Source: an uncultured Desulfobulbus sp. | Lineage (GTDB): Bacteria; Desulfobacterota; Desulfobulbia; Desulfobulbales; Desulfobulbaceae | NCBI RefSeq assembly: GCF_963664075.1 | Contig: NZ_OY760916.1 | Span: forward strand, 1,111,001 to 1,175,000 | Length of the DNA stretch: 64,000 nt | Direction: 5' to 3' | Part shown: one piece after another, positions 37,201 to 43,247 of the stretch | Layout: each line of letters opens with the position of its first letter | Numbering within the stretch: the first letter of the stretch is position 1 | Program-made: the position numbers and the translations under genes | The notes under the pieces: model-generated | What the model saw: only the letters and a program-made list of their open reading frames with translations | Told to the model about the DNA's origin: nothing | The model's database searches: none

Positions 37201-39233
37201 GGGCTATTGGAAAGGGCGACAGCTTCTTCCGGCTGCTCCTTTGTATTGTTTGTGAGGAAGGCGGCCAGATCGTGGGCACAGGGATGATCGAAAATATCGG
37301 CAATTGTTAGGGCTCGTCCGGTCATGGTGGCCAAGCGTTGGCACAGGGCCACGGTATGGAGAGAACTCATCCCCTGTTCCATCAAGGGGTCGATCTGGTT
37401 GATGGAACTACTGGTCAAACGTTCAGCCTCATTTGCAATCAAGCGAGCAGCCAGAGCGGTATTCCCCAACCGGATGGCAGTGGCAAGTGGTTCGCCCTTG
37501 TCGATCTGGATCTGGCGGGTTGTTTCTATTTGCGGGTCGAATTCGCCGCTGGTAAATCGATTGCCCAATTCAAAACGCTGAATCTTACCGCTTGTTGTCT
37601 TAGGGATGTTTCGCACCGCAATACAATAATCGATGGCCAGGCCTGTTTTCTCAAGGATGGTTTCTTCGATTTTCCAGGCGATTGAAGCAAATTCCTCATC
37701 GCTGCCACGATAACGGACAAAAACCACCACGGCCTCACCGTCACCATCGGGTTTTCGAGCCTGGGTAATGGCTAGGGTGTTGGTCCAGGAGAGTCCGGGG
37801 GTGGATTCGGCAGCCAGTTCAATATCCATGGGATAGTAATTGACCCCATGAACGATGATGAGTTCCTTGGCCCGGCAGCTGGCGATCAGCTCATCTTGAT
37901 CCATGAAGCCTATATCACCGGTATCGAGCCAGTTTTCGGCAAGGAGGGCCTCTTGAGTTGCCTGGGGATTGTTGATGTAGCCTTGCATAACCGCAGGACT
38001 GCGTACCTGAATTCGGCCAATGAGGTTTTCCGCTAAAATATTGCCGTCGTTATCGGCGATACGCACCTCAACTTTTTTCAGTGGCGGACCTAAGGCAACC
38101 AGCGGCATTGATCGTGGATCATCTGCGGCAAGCTGGGCAACCATGGCTCCTATAGCGAGGTTTGTTCTGTCGATATGCAGGGTTCGTATGTCGGAGCCCG
38201 GCGTAGCCATGGTCACGACAAGGGTGGCCTCAGCCAGACCGTAGGCTGGTTTCAGGGACAGCGGATTGAGCTTTGTCGGTTGCATGGCAGCCAAAAAATC
38301 CCCTATGGTCCTGGCGGAGATCGGTTCGGCACCATTGGAAATTTGGCGGACCGAACTGAGATCGAATTGGGCCGCCCGTTTGGGCTTCATCACCGTGGTT
38401 ATAAGGCGTAGAGCAAAATCAGGAGCGCCAGAGATGGTGGCTTTGTGTTTGTCCATTGCCCGAATCCAGGAGACCGGTTTGCGGGCAAAGGTCGGGGCCG
38501 CCATCAGAACCTGATTAATCCCGGTGACCATGGGGAGAATATGAAAATGGAACAAACCAAAATCGTGGGACAGGGGCAACCAACTAACAAAGGTATCCTT
38601 TGGGGTGAGCATTAAACGGTCCGTCAGAGCCACCATGTTGGCCCAAACCTCGTTGTGTCGTAATTGCACTCCTTTAGGACGTCCGGTAGATCCCGAAGAA
38701 AACTGAATGATAACAGAATCCTCAGCTTTGCAAGCCGGGGAGGGCTCTGGAGCGTCGGATACGTTTTCTATTCGATCATAATTCGGCCCCGTAATGGTCC
38801 ATCTGCCGCGAATGAGAGCGTCTATGGCATCATCGTCAGTCAGGACTGTATCGGATACAACCCACGGATTTTGTAAAACCTCCATGGCACCTATCGTCCT
38901 TTCTCGCTGGGCCGGTGTGTCCATAGGGGGCAGGGGAACAGCGACAAAACCACCCAAAATGCAGGCCCAAAATCCACAGGCGAAGGCTAGGGGATCCTCC
39001 ATGAGTAAAATGACCGCATCACCGGGGCGTATCCCCGCGGCAGTGAGCTGTCCTGCAATACGAGCGGATCGGCGTCGGAGTTCCTTATAGGAAACACAAT
39101 GCTCTTCTTCATTGGCATCTATGCGTGTTAAAGTGCCCTCTCCTTGCGCCGCATGAAGAAAAGCGTCCCGTAATGTTTGTCGTGTGGAGGGGAGTAAGTC
39201 CGCGCCAAAGCAAAGTTCCCATTTTTTACCCAT
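25266..39233 (-). CDS. Hybrid FAAL-PKS-aminotransferase-NRPS starting the lipopeptide
   Basis: 4655 residues. FAAL about 1-590 (FSSGSTGRPKGVQ, SNGAEPI, DTGDIGF); ACP1 (GMSSL near 621); KS about 690-1115 (DTACSSSL near 844, HGTGTPLGDP, GHLEAAAG); AT about 1155-1470 (GHSSGE near 1288, AFHS, malonyl-like); ACP2 (GLDSL near 1602); class III aminotransferase about 1740-2140 (YGKVLGHGQP, PLP-Lys near 2023); C1 (HHLCFDGWS near 2331); PCP (GGGSL near 2669) without its own A domain; C2 (HHSISDVWS near 2856); C3 (HHIVLDFWS near 3293); A about 3590-4090 (TSGSTGTPKG near 3751, pocket D-F-W-S-W-G-L-V-H-K, Thr-like); PCP (GGHSL near 4140); C4 (HHIIADGWS near 4337). There is no KR/DH/ER, so the beta-keto group is available to the aminotransferase, as in MycA/ItuA. 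Expected start unit: a beta-amino fatty acid. AAAGGA precedes the ATG. Confidence 0.93.
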   Translation of the reverse strand: MGKKWELCFGADLLPSTRQTLRDAFLHAAQGEGTLTRIDANEEEHCVSYKELRRRSARIAGQLTAAGIRPGDAVILLMEDPLAFACGFWACILGGFVAVPLPPMDTPAQRERTIGAMEVLQNPWVVSDTVLTDDDAIDALIRGRWTITGPNYDRIENVSDAPEPSPACKAEDSVIIQFSSGSTGRPKGVQLRHNEVWANMVALTDRLMLTPKDTFVSWLPLSHDFGLFHFHILPMVTGINQVLMAAPTFARKPVSWIRAMDKHKATISGAPDFALRLITTVMKPKRAAQFDLSSVRQISNGAEPISARTIGDFLAAMQPTKLNPLSLKPAYGLAEATLVVTMATPGSDIRTLHIDRTNLAIGAMVAQLAADDPRSMPLVALGPPLKKVEVRIADNDGNILAENLIGRIQVRSPAVMQGYINNPQATQEALLAENWLDTGDIGFMDQDELIASCRAKELIIVHGVNYYPMDIELAAESTPGLSWTNTLAITQARKPDGDGEAVVVFVRYRGSDEEFASIAWKIEETILEKTGLAIDYCIAVRNIPKTTSGKIQRFELGNRFTSGEFDPQIETTRQIQIDKGEPLATAIRLGNTALAARLIANEAERLTSSSINQIDPLMEQGMSSLHTVALCQRLATMTGRALTIADIFDHPCAHDLAAFLTNNTKEQPEEAVALSNSPSMEIAVIGYGCRFPGGANDPEAFWQLLESNTDDITIPIPSDRWCKNDSQDGIPERAAFLDDIDSFDHAFFTLPATEARTLDPRQRLLLDVVWQSLEHAGLDPEQLRGRRVGLFIGLSESGVPVGDTRLIADEAAARTYGLTSNATSIAVGRLAHIFDFRGPALAIDTACSSSLVATNLAMQALRSGECELAIAGGANLLLSPDLHAALAHMGTLSTDGRCKTFSAEADGYGRGEGAGMIVLKGYDQARGDGDCIHGILIGYAQNHDGASQTITAPNGQAQRQLLRRALLAADLGSRDVDWIETHGTGTPLGDPIEVTALMDVFPRKGADTLPLGAVKSRIGHLEAAAGIAGIIKVLLALAHQRIPKNSPAQVANPNVLWEDIGARPVNEALAWPIRPGHRRIVGVSAFGMSGTNAHLLIGEAPPPVSLQLEQDSNPPILAIGARNADALAQLQATWEEILSHREAGQWNGLLAGSCNRRGGHSYRLALPLDPTFREKSLERLHSAQGRQAAARSVILFAFTGQGAQSPGMLADVYLKQPVFRAAVDEAAAFAGPIAGRLLNDWLYGEHRADQKRMDQTDLAQPALVATAWGLVRLLAEWGIRPEGVIGHSSGEITAALVAGAIDLETAMRFAALRGEVMQSQAPAGNMLAISGSASTISPLIEGLDNTVIAGFNGPESITLSGSTGEIETVVRRCLDAGIKTRLLTTLQAFHSPTMGTAAEKLTERCAALATHPLGLPMFSTLTGGALQEDALMDMKYWQEQMMAPVRFSQAAAAAGQAGFNLMLEIGPRPLLSRLGPASVPEATWLAGYDPEDGEGLVPLASALARVWQAGSKVDWRRYYGHRGLSGDSLPRHPLTPQAIPRLSWENLHTSVSTPQPTTAAPSPAPSHSPEDVLARTVVPLFARVSGRKEKEINAKQSFLAHGLDSLVIVQLKHAVKTEIGLDIPVAEFYDGTETPLRLAERLHKNLPQEPEQGPPVAIAAVPSSEAIAADETSIAALMRAQLQTVQDVINRQLETLSASGMNTPVQAVIPSPASPKPTPKTSGGEIKGLFAQPNKQSKGLRPEQLAHIARLATTWNTKSAGSKKEATANRLHVANSRSVFGFRQEYKELTYPLVANRAQGSKICDVDGNEYIDITMGFGVYLFGHNPPFIKEALLSELEQGAAIGPMSPLAGEVAERIHQLTGVERCAFFSTGTEAIMCAVRLARAVTGRTRLVIFKGAYHGSFDGVLATGWLNAQGKPETIPMTDGTPEAMVDSLIVLDYGDMNGLDVIDQYAEEIALVLVEPVQSRNPGNLPIDFLHALRRLTLERDIPLLFDEIISGFRFAPGGMQALLGIEADIVTYGKVLGHGQPFGVVAGKARFMDAVDGGQWSYGDDSAPGVRTAFVAGTFNGHPLSLAAARTVLERIATDNGALQEDLAAKNEAMCQRLDQLFRQENVPVHMERYGSLFRFGFGEETEILNTHLLNNGIFVWEQRNCFLSTAHTQEDIEKIIHATKRSIAAMKREGWFPGNQQTSPPEDNSPFLSTSRAQKAMWHQAQSPAAQGLWTDMIALDLNGTIQEEQLHKAVERVVDRHPALSTVLLSETSQVCAKQARTGLTWLDFSLAIDPESDLRQWLETSLRRPFEPFLAPIRLYAARLETMRTTLIVLGHHLCFDGWSLALIIREILTAYQGTSLPAPDRLETYLHWEEFAQPTAGALAPVAMQLPGAQHRTTSIAPAGSRITRTDLRQLRAALKTRGQEGETTGFILMLAAYAIFLSQLLQQRVITIGLPCAGQAAAGTHTLVGNVSFIRPLTLELDPQERLDDFLKRLQRQVVAEASSLPQESLPHPHVLFNLDGPLQLAVTGLEIGVRPVPIVGARADLFVNLLIVNDQLVLDVDWPKEKFSADQISSWTDSFLLLAQLLCSPEAGDKTVGTIGSASPIRHPTDKLSDWLGEADALGLQCPPIQREKSAKPVGLRTPTEQRLANLWQDLLNTTIKSAEDDFFASGGGSLAGVRLLAAIENSFAVTLRLTDIFTAPGLAEMASLIDSRETGGTSLLAAGDRSTAPVSPQQRRLWFLEQLEETSAAYNITIALDFLWRLDHETLKVALSSLAARHDSLRTAITVRDEIPVQMIAERVKPHMTVKDLRNEANWSELRDNLLKAAATTTISLDQLPLWRVLLLQLPQGDCLALTIHHSISDVWSIEVLLRDLLDAYRSACLGIAPLQAKLPLQYGDYCRWLATSAAPDQQKALAYWIHNLSGAPHLTTFPPDYPRPLVKSFAGARALTLIDGEQLVKLRSLVRQQRSSLFQAVMAAVAVVTSQRSGQDDLVLGTVSGSRNHPGLEDIVGLFANTLPVRFSMQENQSLGDLLQTTRDRLLAATVHDLASLDDIIGALALPRRGDSNPLFEICVTHDDRRGILRIATEHGAVCEEVVTPTTQFDFSLYVTETDDALLLEVTYATALYEQATVKSILSDIVTTLARLTIDPNHPLVPLTTEPLPSPHQERLWFVDRFENGQLYANAPFYYNMALVREIEQPLQPTELEHRLNAVAQVLPLLNRTMNMEGELPSFKKQPPASQAVFEARQSIHFPPDLNNELASFIEKPFDLSRDLLLRAGIFTQENGGQLLVLVAHHIVLDFWSLNEIARLLLAGTLPGKFAQQFDPFAKSSRRPATAWPEDLRYWRQQLAGELPRLLLPMDRPRPAIHTFTLGLANARLSTEETRSLHTWAQTRSLSFDDLLLAAFVALLQRLSRQDTIVLGTTAPSQLEHERSLIGPVTNLVTLQITCDTSLQIATFIKQIAEHSHEALLHSAIPFDTVVLDLKPKNDMSRTALFDVLYVRDDGSANDALLPPALGWGKYDLTLASNGDASGPRNLALAFNQDILDQQTAQHWLDILVVLLRGLTEASTLPVADWPLLTPALQQQLIETAQSRQQEATYAANSLPEAFAAQVAQTPDAIALIDGARRLSYREMEQQANRIANRLLSSGIGQEDRVAILLPRSLDWPIAMLGVLKAGAAFVPLDPHTAVERGQIILATAAVKALVIDDSIDDKLIPPNLLLVNLSGEALAQESALSPQIPLHDHLLAYVLFTSGSTGTPKGVMIEHHNVLALILGQGALFNFAKDEVWSWFHSPAFDFSIWEIWGPLLTGGRLVVVPESAQGDMAELRALLHQERITLLSLTPSAISALLAYEEEHPRANLAVRSLWLGGEALTPSKLKGWAARYPSCRLLNLYGITETTVHVTFRELSPADLGRGDSLIGRALPSYSVTIRDTQLRPVPVGVAGEIVVGGSGVARGYLGQAQLSAERFVDDPLAPGNRVYRSGDLARTTLDGELVYLGRIDEQIKLRGFRIEPGEIENSLMQLPGVRAAVVGTIPGADGKADKVVAWLVTATPPDPDEAANHLARTLPAYMIPAHVYLVDTIPLTANGKADRRQLSTMCTTPLGRNENGSAPKPGLEQKIASIWCNLLAIEQVGREDNFFALGGHSLKANQAVLRIRRTLGLDLTLKDFFSAQSIAALAALVKDKKSPTDRELAAAPSLDAYPLSSPQRRLFALQLADPKTVAYNMVGGFIITGQLDPARLAQAFVHLRERHEILRTRFCLVNGQPAQLIDPPEQSFFLPLTHPRSEGPEEKTISRLLAAEFNHVFDLSQGQLLRARLVSLHPSPEGEPRALLVLNMHHIIADGWSVAVLMENLAHFYDQTPPALPPLPRQYKDFAYWQSQAFSEGTTPTEHTFWQNRLSNHTGETTIPVDFPRPEHRSGKGAMVRYTLSETTSTAMRQVTAQMGTTLFAAFSALVHALLHIRSGAAQTIIGTADAGRDMLEVEDQVGFYLNLIPFPLACDLAAPLSQWLLAAKEEAVAVLAQKSYPFDLLIEQLEITTAPGHSPLFDVLLLLQNNATPSGQFADLHIESLADQTVSAKYDLNLMVEDRPAIELILEYDTTLFRRETAQWFLDDLTCLVEALAGKEDLSPIQVLQAAAQQPIIEAVGMLDNDDPLLGME

Positions 39234-39254
39234 GATGCGATCCTTTCTGTGAAT

Positions 39255-42200
39255 TCAATGACACGCCTTGCGCATGAAGGTGCGTGCGGAGTTGAGCCAA
39301 TGTGCTCTATGTTGGGGATGAAACATGCTATAGTGGTCACCGGAGACGGTGATAACCGTGCAACTGCCCCGGGTGAGTGACTCCAGTCCTTTTTGAATGC
39401 CCTTGTCTGCAGATGCTTGAGAGGTTTGAGTGAGAAAAGCCAGGATGTCGCCGTGGAGGTGAAATCTGGCTTCGTATCTGTTCCATAAGAATTTGTTATT
39501 ATAGGCAATGCTTTCAAGGTGAGCGAACTGGGCCACACTCATGGTACGCCGTAAGATGGTTATGACCTGTGACCAGTAGCGTCGATTTGTAAGGGCACTG
39601 AGTCCTTCAAAAAACAGTGGTTGTTGCGCGGTCTCTGCTTGACGCGGTGCGCCGTCAAAGAGCAACAGAGAGGGGATGCGGCCCTTTTCTTCGAGTTGGC
39701 GTGCCATTTCAACGGCGAGAGTTGCCCCAAAGGACCAGCCAAGCAACACTTGATACTGCATGCCCTGGTCAGGGAGCACAGCAAGCATCTGTTCGACCAT
39801 GTTTTCAAGGGAGGGAGCCAGGGAGCCGTCAGTAAGGCCTGGGCAATCGATACCATCAACGCCCAGGTCCAGATTCATGGCATCAAGTAATTCTTTGTAG
39901 ACAGAGGCAACGCCCAATGCCGGAGGCAGGCACAAGACGCTCGCACATTCCTGATTTCGGCAGAGTACGGTGTAGGACCTTTCTTGAAGCGGGCCAGTAT
40001 CAATGCGCCGAGCCAAATCCAAGAGTGTGGGATATTCAAAGAAGGTTTGAATGGTGAGGGCCGAATCGAATTCCCTGCGGACTTCAGCAGCCACCTGAAG
40101 GGCTCGAAGACTGTTGCCCCCAAGTGCGAAAAAGTCATCATCCCGACCAATCCGCTCCACCTTAAGGACCCGCTGCCATATCGCAGCCAGGCGCTGTTCC
40201 GTTGAGGTTTGTGGAGGTATGTTCGAGAACGTTTCCCGGGATCGGTTAATAGCGCTGCGCAGCATGGCTTCCCGATCTGGTTTGCCATTTTCTTTGATCA
40301 GCAGGCGATGGACAAAAAAGAGCTGTGCCGGAATCTGGGCGGGTAAAAGGCGGGAGGAAAGTTGTTTTTTAATGTCAGCTGGTTGCAACTCTGCTGCAGC
40401 TGATTGGACAAAGGCGAGCAGCTGGGCTTCGGTTGTTGCGCTTTGGCGATCGAAAACAACCACAGCATCGTCGACTCCTGGAACCTGGCGAAGTGCTGCC
40501 TCGGTTTCTCCCGCATTGACCCGAAAACCACGGATCTTGATCATGTCATCGCTTCTTCCCAAGTACTCCAGTTGGCCATGCTCGGTGATACGGGCCCGGT
40601 CTCCTGTACGGTAAGTGGTTGTCTTGTCTGTGTGGGTGAAACCACCGGTACCGCCGTTGATGTATCCCCTGGCTGCAGCGCGTCCCTCGACCACCAATTC
40701 CCCCTCAATACCCTGGGGTACTGGCGACCCGTGGCGATCACGGATGTGAACGCTCGTATTGGCAACAGGGGTTCCGATGTATTGGCCGCTAATTTTGCTG
40801 ACCTCTTTCACCTGCCCCAGGGACATCATGGCGCAGCCGATGGTCGTTTCCGTGGGGCCGTAATGGTTGACCACCTGAAGCCATGGGCAATAGAGGGAGA
40901 GGAGTCCCAGATCGCGGCGGTCGAACATCTCTCCACCCAAAATCAAAAGGCGCCAATGATGCAGACTTGAAAGTGCATGGAGTTCTGGACTTGAGAGCAA
41001 GAGGCGAAGGTACGAAGGGGTGCATTTCAGAGTGGTTACCTGTCGTGTGGCCATGGTCTCGATGACGCGAAATGGGTCCACCAGAATGTGTTGTTGGGTC
41101 CAATGGAGTGTCCCTCCTGCCAGCAGGATGGGAAAGAGGGTCGTATAGCCCAGGTCAAAGGCCGGTGAGCTGACTTGCAATGCTGCATCTGTTGCTTGCA
41201 ATCCCAGAACATTCACTGCGTGGTGGCAATAGTTACTCAATGCCTCCATGCCCACGGCAACCCCTTTGGGCCGGCCGGTTGATCCGGAGGTGTAGATAAT
41301 ATAGGCAATATCGGGCGTGATTGGCTCTGGCGGCGAAGATGTGCAGTTTTCCTGGTTATATCTGATTGCACCTTGGGGGCAGGGATAAGTGGTCTGTTCG
41401 GGCCGGAGGGCTGGTGTCAAAAGGCACTTCACCCTACTGTCTGTAAGAGCAAAGGCTGCTCGCTCTGCTGGCCAGTCTGGAGCAATGGGCACAAAGCTTG
41501 CGCCGATGCGCCAGGCTGCCAGTATCCCTATCAGGACATCGTTTCCGGGTTCAACAAGAATACCGACATGATCGCCCTCACCAATGTTGTGTGTGTGTGT
41601 GAGCATAACTGCCGTGGCGTTGACAGCTTTTTCCAAGGCGGTCGCAGAGAGGGCGGAATGCGCGTCCACAGTGATCGTACGGGTGCCGTTTCCCGCCAAG
41701 ATGTTGGTGAGGAGAGAGGGCAGAGGGACAATGGACTTGGCACGAGGGCCTTTCAGTGTGGCTGTGGCCAACACAGCGGACGGGAAAATGGGTGCAGTGT
41801 TGGGATCGAGATTCGGTGTTGCGACGGCGAGTTGTAAAGCTGAGTTCAGCATTTCGAGAAGCTTGGCAATGTCTCTCGGCTGAAAGCGGCCGTGGCGGAA
41901 CTTGGCTTCGAAGTAGGCCTCGCTTCCCAGAGAAAAGCCTATTTGGAAATCATAGTGGTCCCAGGATTCAAAATGAAAGTTTGCAAGGCAGAGGCCAACA
42001 CTGGGAAAGCTCAGTTGTTCCGTGTCCTCGCCGGAGAGCAGGGCCGTTCGACCGATAATCGTGTGATCGATATGACCGGCGTTTATGTTGCCTGCCAAAA
42101 GCATCTCTGCAAGGGAGGCTGCAGACCAGACCGCAGTTTTCTGCAGATCTTCGTGTACTTGGCCAAAGAGAGCTTCAATGCTTTTGGCCTCGCCGATATC

Positions 42201-43148
42201 CACTCTGAGCAGGACCGTGGAGATAAACATGCCGATGACGCGATCGATATCCGGAAATTCGGCAGGACGGTTGGCACGGACCACGGACAGAAGGACTTCG
42301 CTGCGATCCTGCAATCGTGCCAGCACCCAGCCCCAGAGTGCGTGCAGAATGGACGTTGTGGGAATGGAAAGTTTCCCTGACAGCTGCGTCAAGGCCTGCA
42401 TGGTTGCAGGATCGATTAACCGAGCTGCTCGATCATAACCACCCGGGGGGGCATTTTTGTTAAGATAGGGTAGGGGAGACATCCCCTCAACTCCCGCCAG
42501 GTAGTCTCGCCAGAAAGCGGTGTTTGCTCCCCCTCGTCGATCGTTCTGTGCCCGAATGACGTCCCCGAACTGCGTTCGCGGAGGAGGATGAAGTTCATTG
42601 GCCTGGCCCATGGCATGTGCATAAAGGGCCATGAGATCTTCAAGGAGAAGGGGGGTGCACCATGCATCAAAAATGAGATGGTGCAAGGTGACAATGAGGC
42701 GATATTTCGTTGACGCGGTTTGAAGAAGGCTGATTCGTACCAGGGGCTCACGCGCGAGGTCAAAGGGGGCCTGGCGATCTGACCTCGCCCGCTCGGCGCA
42801 GATTTTTTCTTTATCGCTACAGCCTGTAAGGTTTTGGGAAAAAAAACGGAGCGGTCGGGTTTTCAAGACCACCTGCCTTGGACCTTTCCCGGGAATTTCG
42901 GTAAAGGCAGTTCGTAGCATGGGGTGCCGCTTGGCTAGAGCGTTCCAGGCACCTTGAAAGTGATCAGGTTGCAATGTGCCATCCACCGTGCAGGAAAATT
43001 GTTCATTATAGACAGGGGGGGAATCGGTGGATCCGGTGCTCTCTATATGAAGCTTGTATTCAGTATAGATGCCTTCCTGCAGGCCTGTGAGCGGAAAGAT
43101 ATCTTCTATCGCTGCACTGGCTTTGTTTTGAGGTGTATCAGTAACCAT
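39255..43148 (-). CDS. Terminating NRPS: C-A-PCP-TE
   Basis: 1297 residues, one full module plus release. C about 1-440 with IFPLTGLQEGIYTEY and HHLIFDAWC near 159, the form seen in condensation domains that accept a D-residue donor; this fits the epimerase ending the 2431-residue NRPS. A about 470-970 (YTSGSTGRPKG near 620; pocket D-L-T-K-I-G-H-I-G-K, nearly identical to known Asp codes such as DLTKVGHIGK). PCP (GGNSL near 1009). Thioesterase with GWSFGATLA (Ser near 1138), an FDGAP region and GDHYSM His: hydrolysis or ring closure. It acts last but is the first synthetase gene transcribed. AGAGGACAT precedes the ATG; 21 bases separate it from the next gene. Confidence 0.93.
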   Translation of the reverse strand: MVTDTPQNKASAAIEDIFPLTGLQEGIYTEYKLHIESTGSTDSPPVYNEQFSCTVDGTLQPDHFQGAWNALAKRHPMLRTAFTEIPGKGPRQVVLKTRPLRFFSQNLTGCSDKEKICAERARSDRQAPFDLAREPLVRISLLQTASTKYRLIVTLHHLIFDAWCTPLLLEDLMALYAHAMGQANELHPPPRTQFGDVIRAQNDRRGGANTAFWRDYLAGVEGMSPLPYLNKNAPPGGYDRAARLIDPATMQALTQLSGKLSIPTTSILHALWGWVLARLQDRSEVLLSVVRANRPAEFPDIDRVIGMFISTVLLRVDIGEAKSIEALFGQVHEDLQKTAVWSAASLAEMLLAGNINAGHIDHTIIGRTALLSGEDTEQLSFPSVGLCLANFHFESWDHYDFQIGFSLGSEAYFEAKFRHGRFQPRDIAKLLEMLNSALQLAVATPNLDPNTAPIFPSAVLATATLKGPRAKSIVPLPSLLTNILAGNGTRTITVDAHSALSATALEKAVNATAVMLTHTHNIGEGDHVGILVEPGNDVLIGILAAWRIGASFVPIAPDWPAERAAFALTDSRVKCLLTPALRPEQTTYPCPQGAIRYNQENCTSSPPEPITPDIAYIIYTSGSTGRPKGVAVGMEALSNYCHHAVNVLGLQATDAALQVSSPAFDLGYTTLFPILLAGGTLHWTQQHILVDPFRVIETMATRQVTTLKCTPSYLRLLLSSPELHALSSLHHWRLLILGGEMFDRRDLGLLSLYCPWLQVVNHYGPTETTIGCAMMSLGQVKEVSKISGQYIGTPVANTSVHIRDRHGSPVPQGIEGELVVEGRAAARGYINGGTGGFTHTDKTTTYRTGDRARITEHGQLEYLGRSDDMIKIRGFRVNAGETEAALRQVPGVDDAVVVFDRQSATTEAQLLAFVQSAAAELQPADIKKQLSSRLLPAQIPAQLFFVHRLLIKENGKPDREAMLRSAINRSRETFSNIPPQTSTEQRLAAIWQRVLKVERIGRDDDFFALGGNSLRALQVAAEVRREFDSALTIQTFFEYPTLLDLARRIDTGPLQERSYTVLCRNQECASVLCLPPALGVASVYKELLDAMNLDLGVDGIDCPGLTDGSLAPSLENMVEQMLAVLPDQGMQYQVLLGWSFGATLAVEMARQLEEKGRIPSLLLFDGAPRQAETAQQPLFFEGLSALTNRRYWSQVITILRRTMSVAQFAHLESIAYNNKFLWNRYEARFHLHGDILAFLTQTSQASADKGIQKGLESLTRGSCTVITVSGDHYSMFHPQHRAHWLNSARTFMRKACH

Positions 43149-43247
43149 ATGTCCTCTTGGTAAAAAACATGAAGCTGCTCATAACAAATCCGACATACCA
43201 GCAGGGACTGCTCGAGGTGCCTGCGGGAAGCGAGTGAGTGCAGGATA

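Noticed and set aside
39255-43148. Siderophore (pyoverdine-type) interpretation, suggested by the PvdE-like exporter
   Set aside because: No ornithine hydroxylase, formyl transferase, TonB receptor or catechol genes are in the cluster; the FAAL/aminotransferase start points to a lipopeptide.
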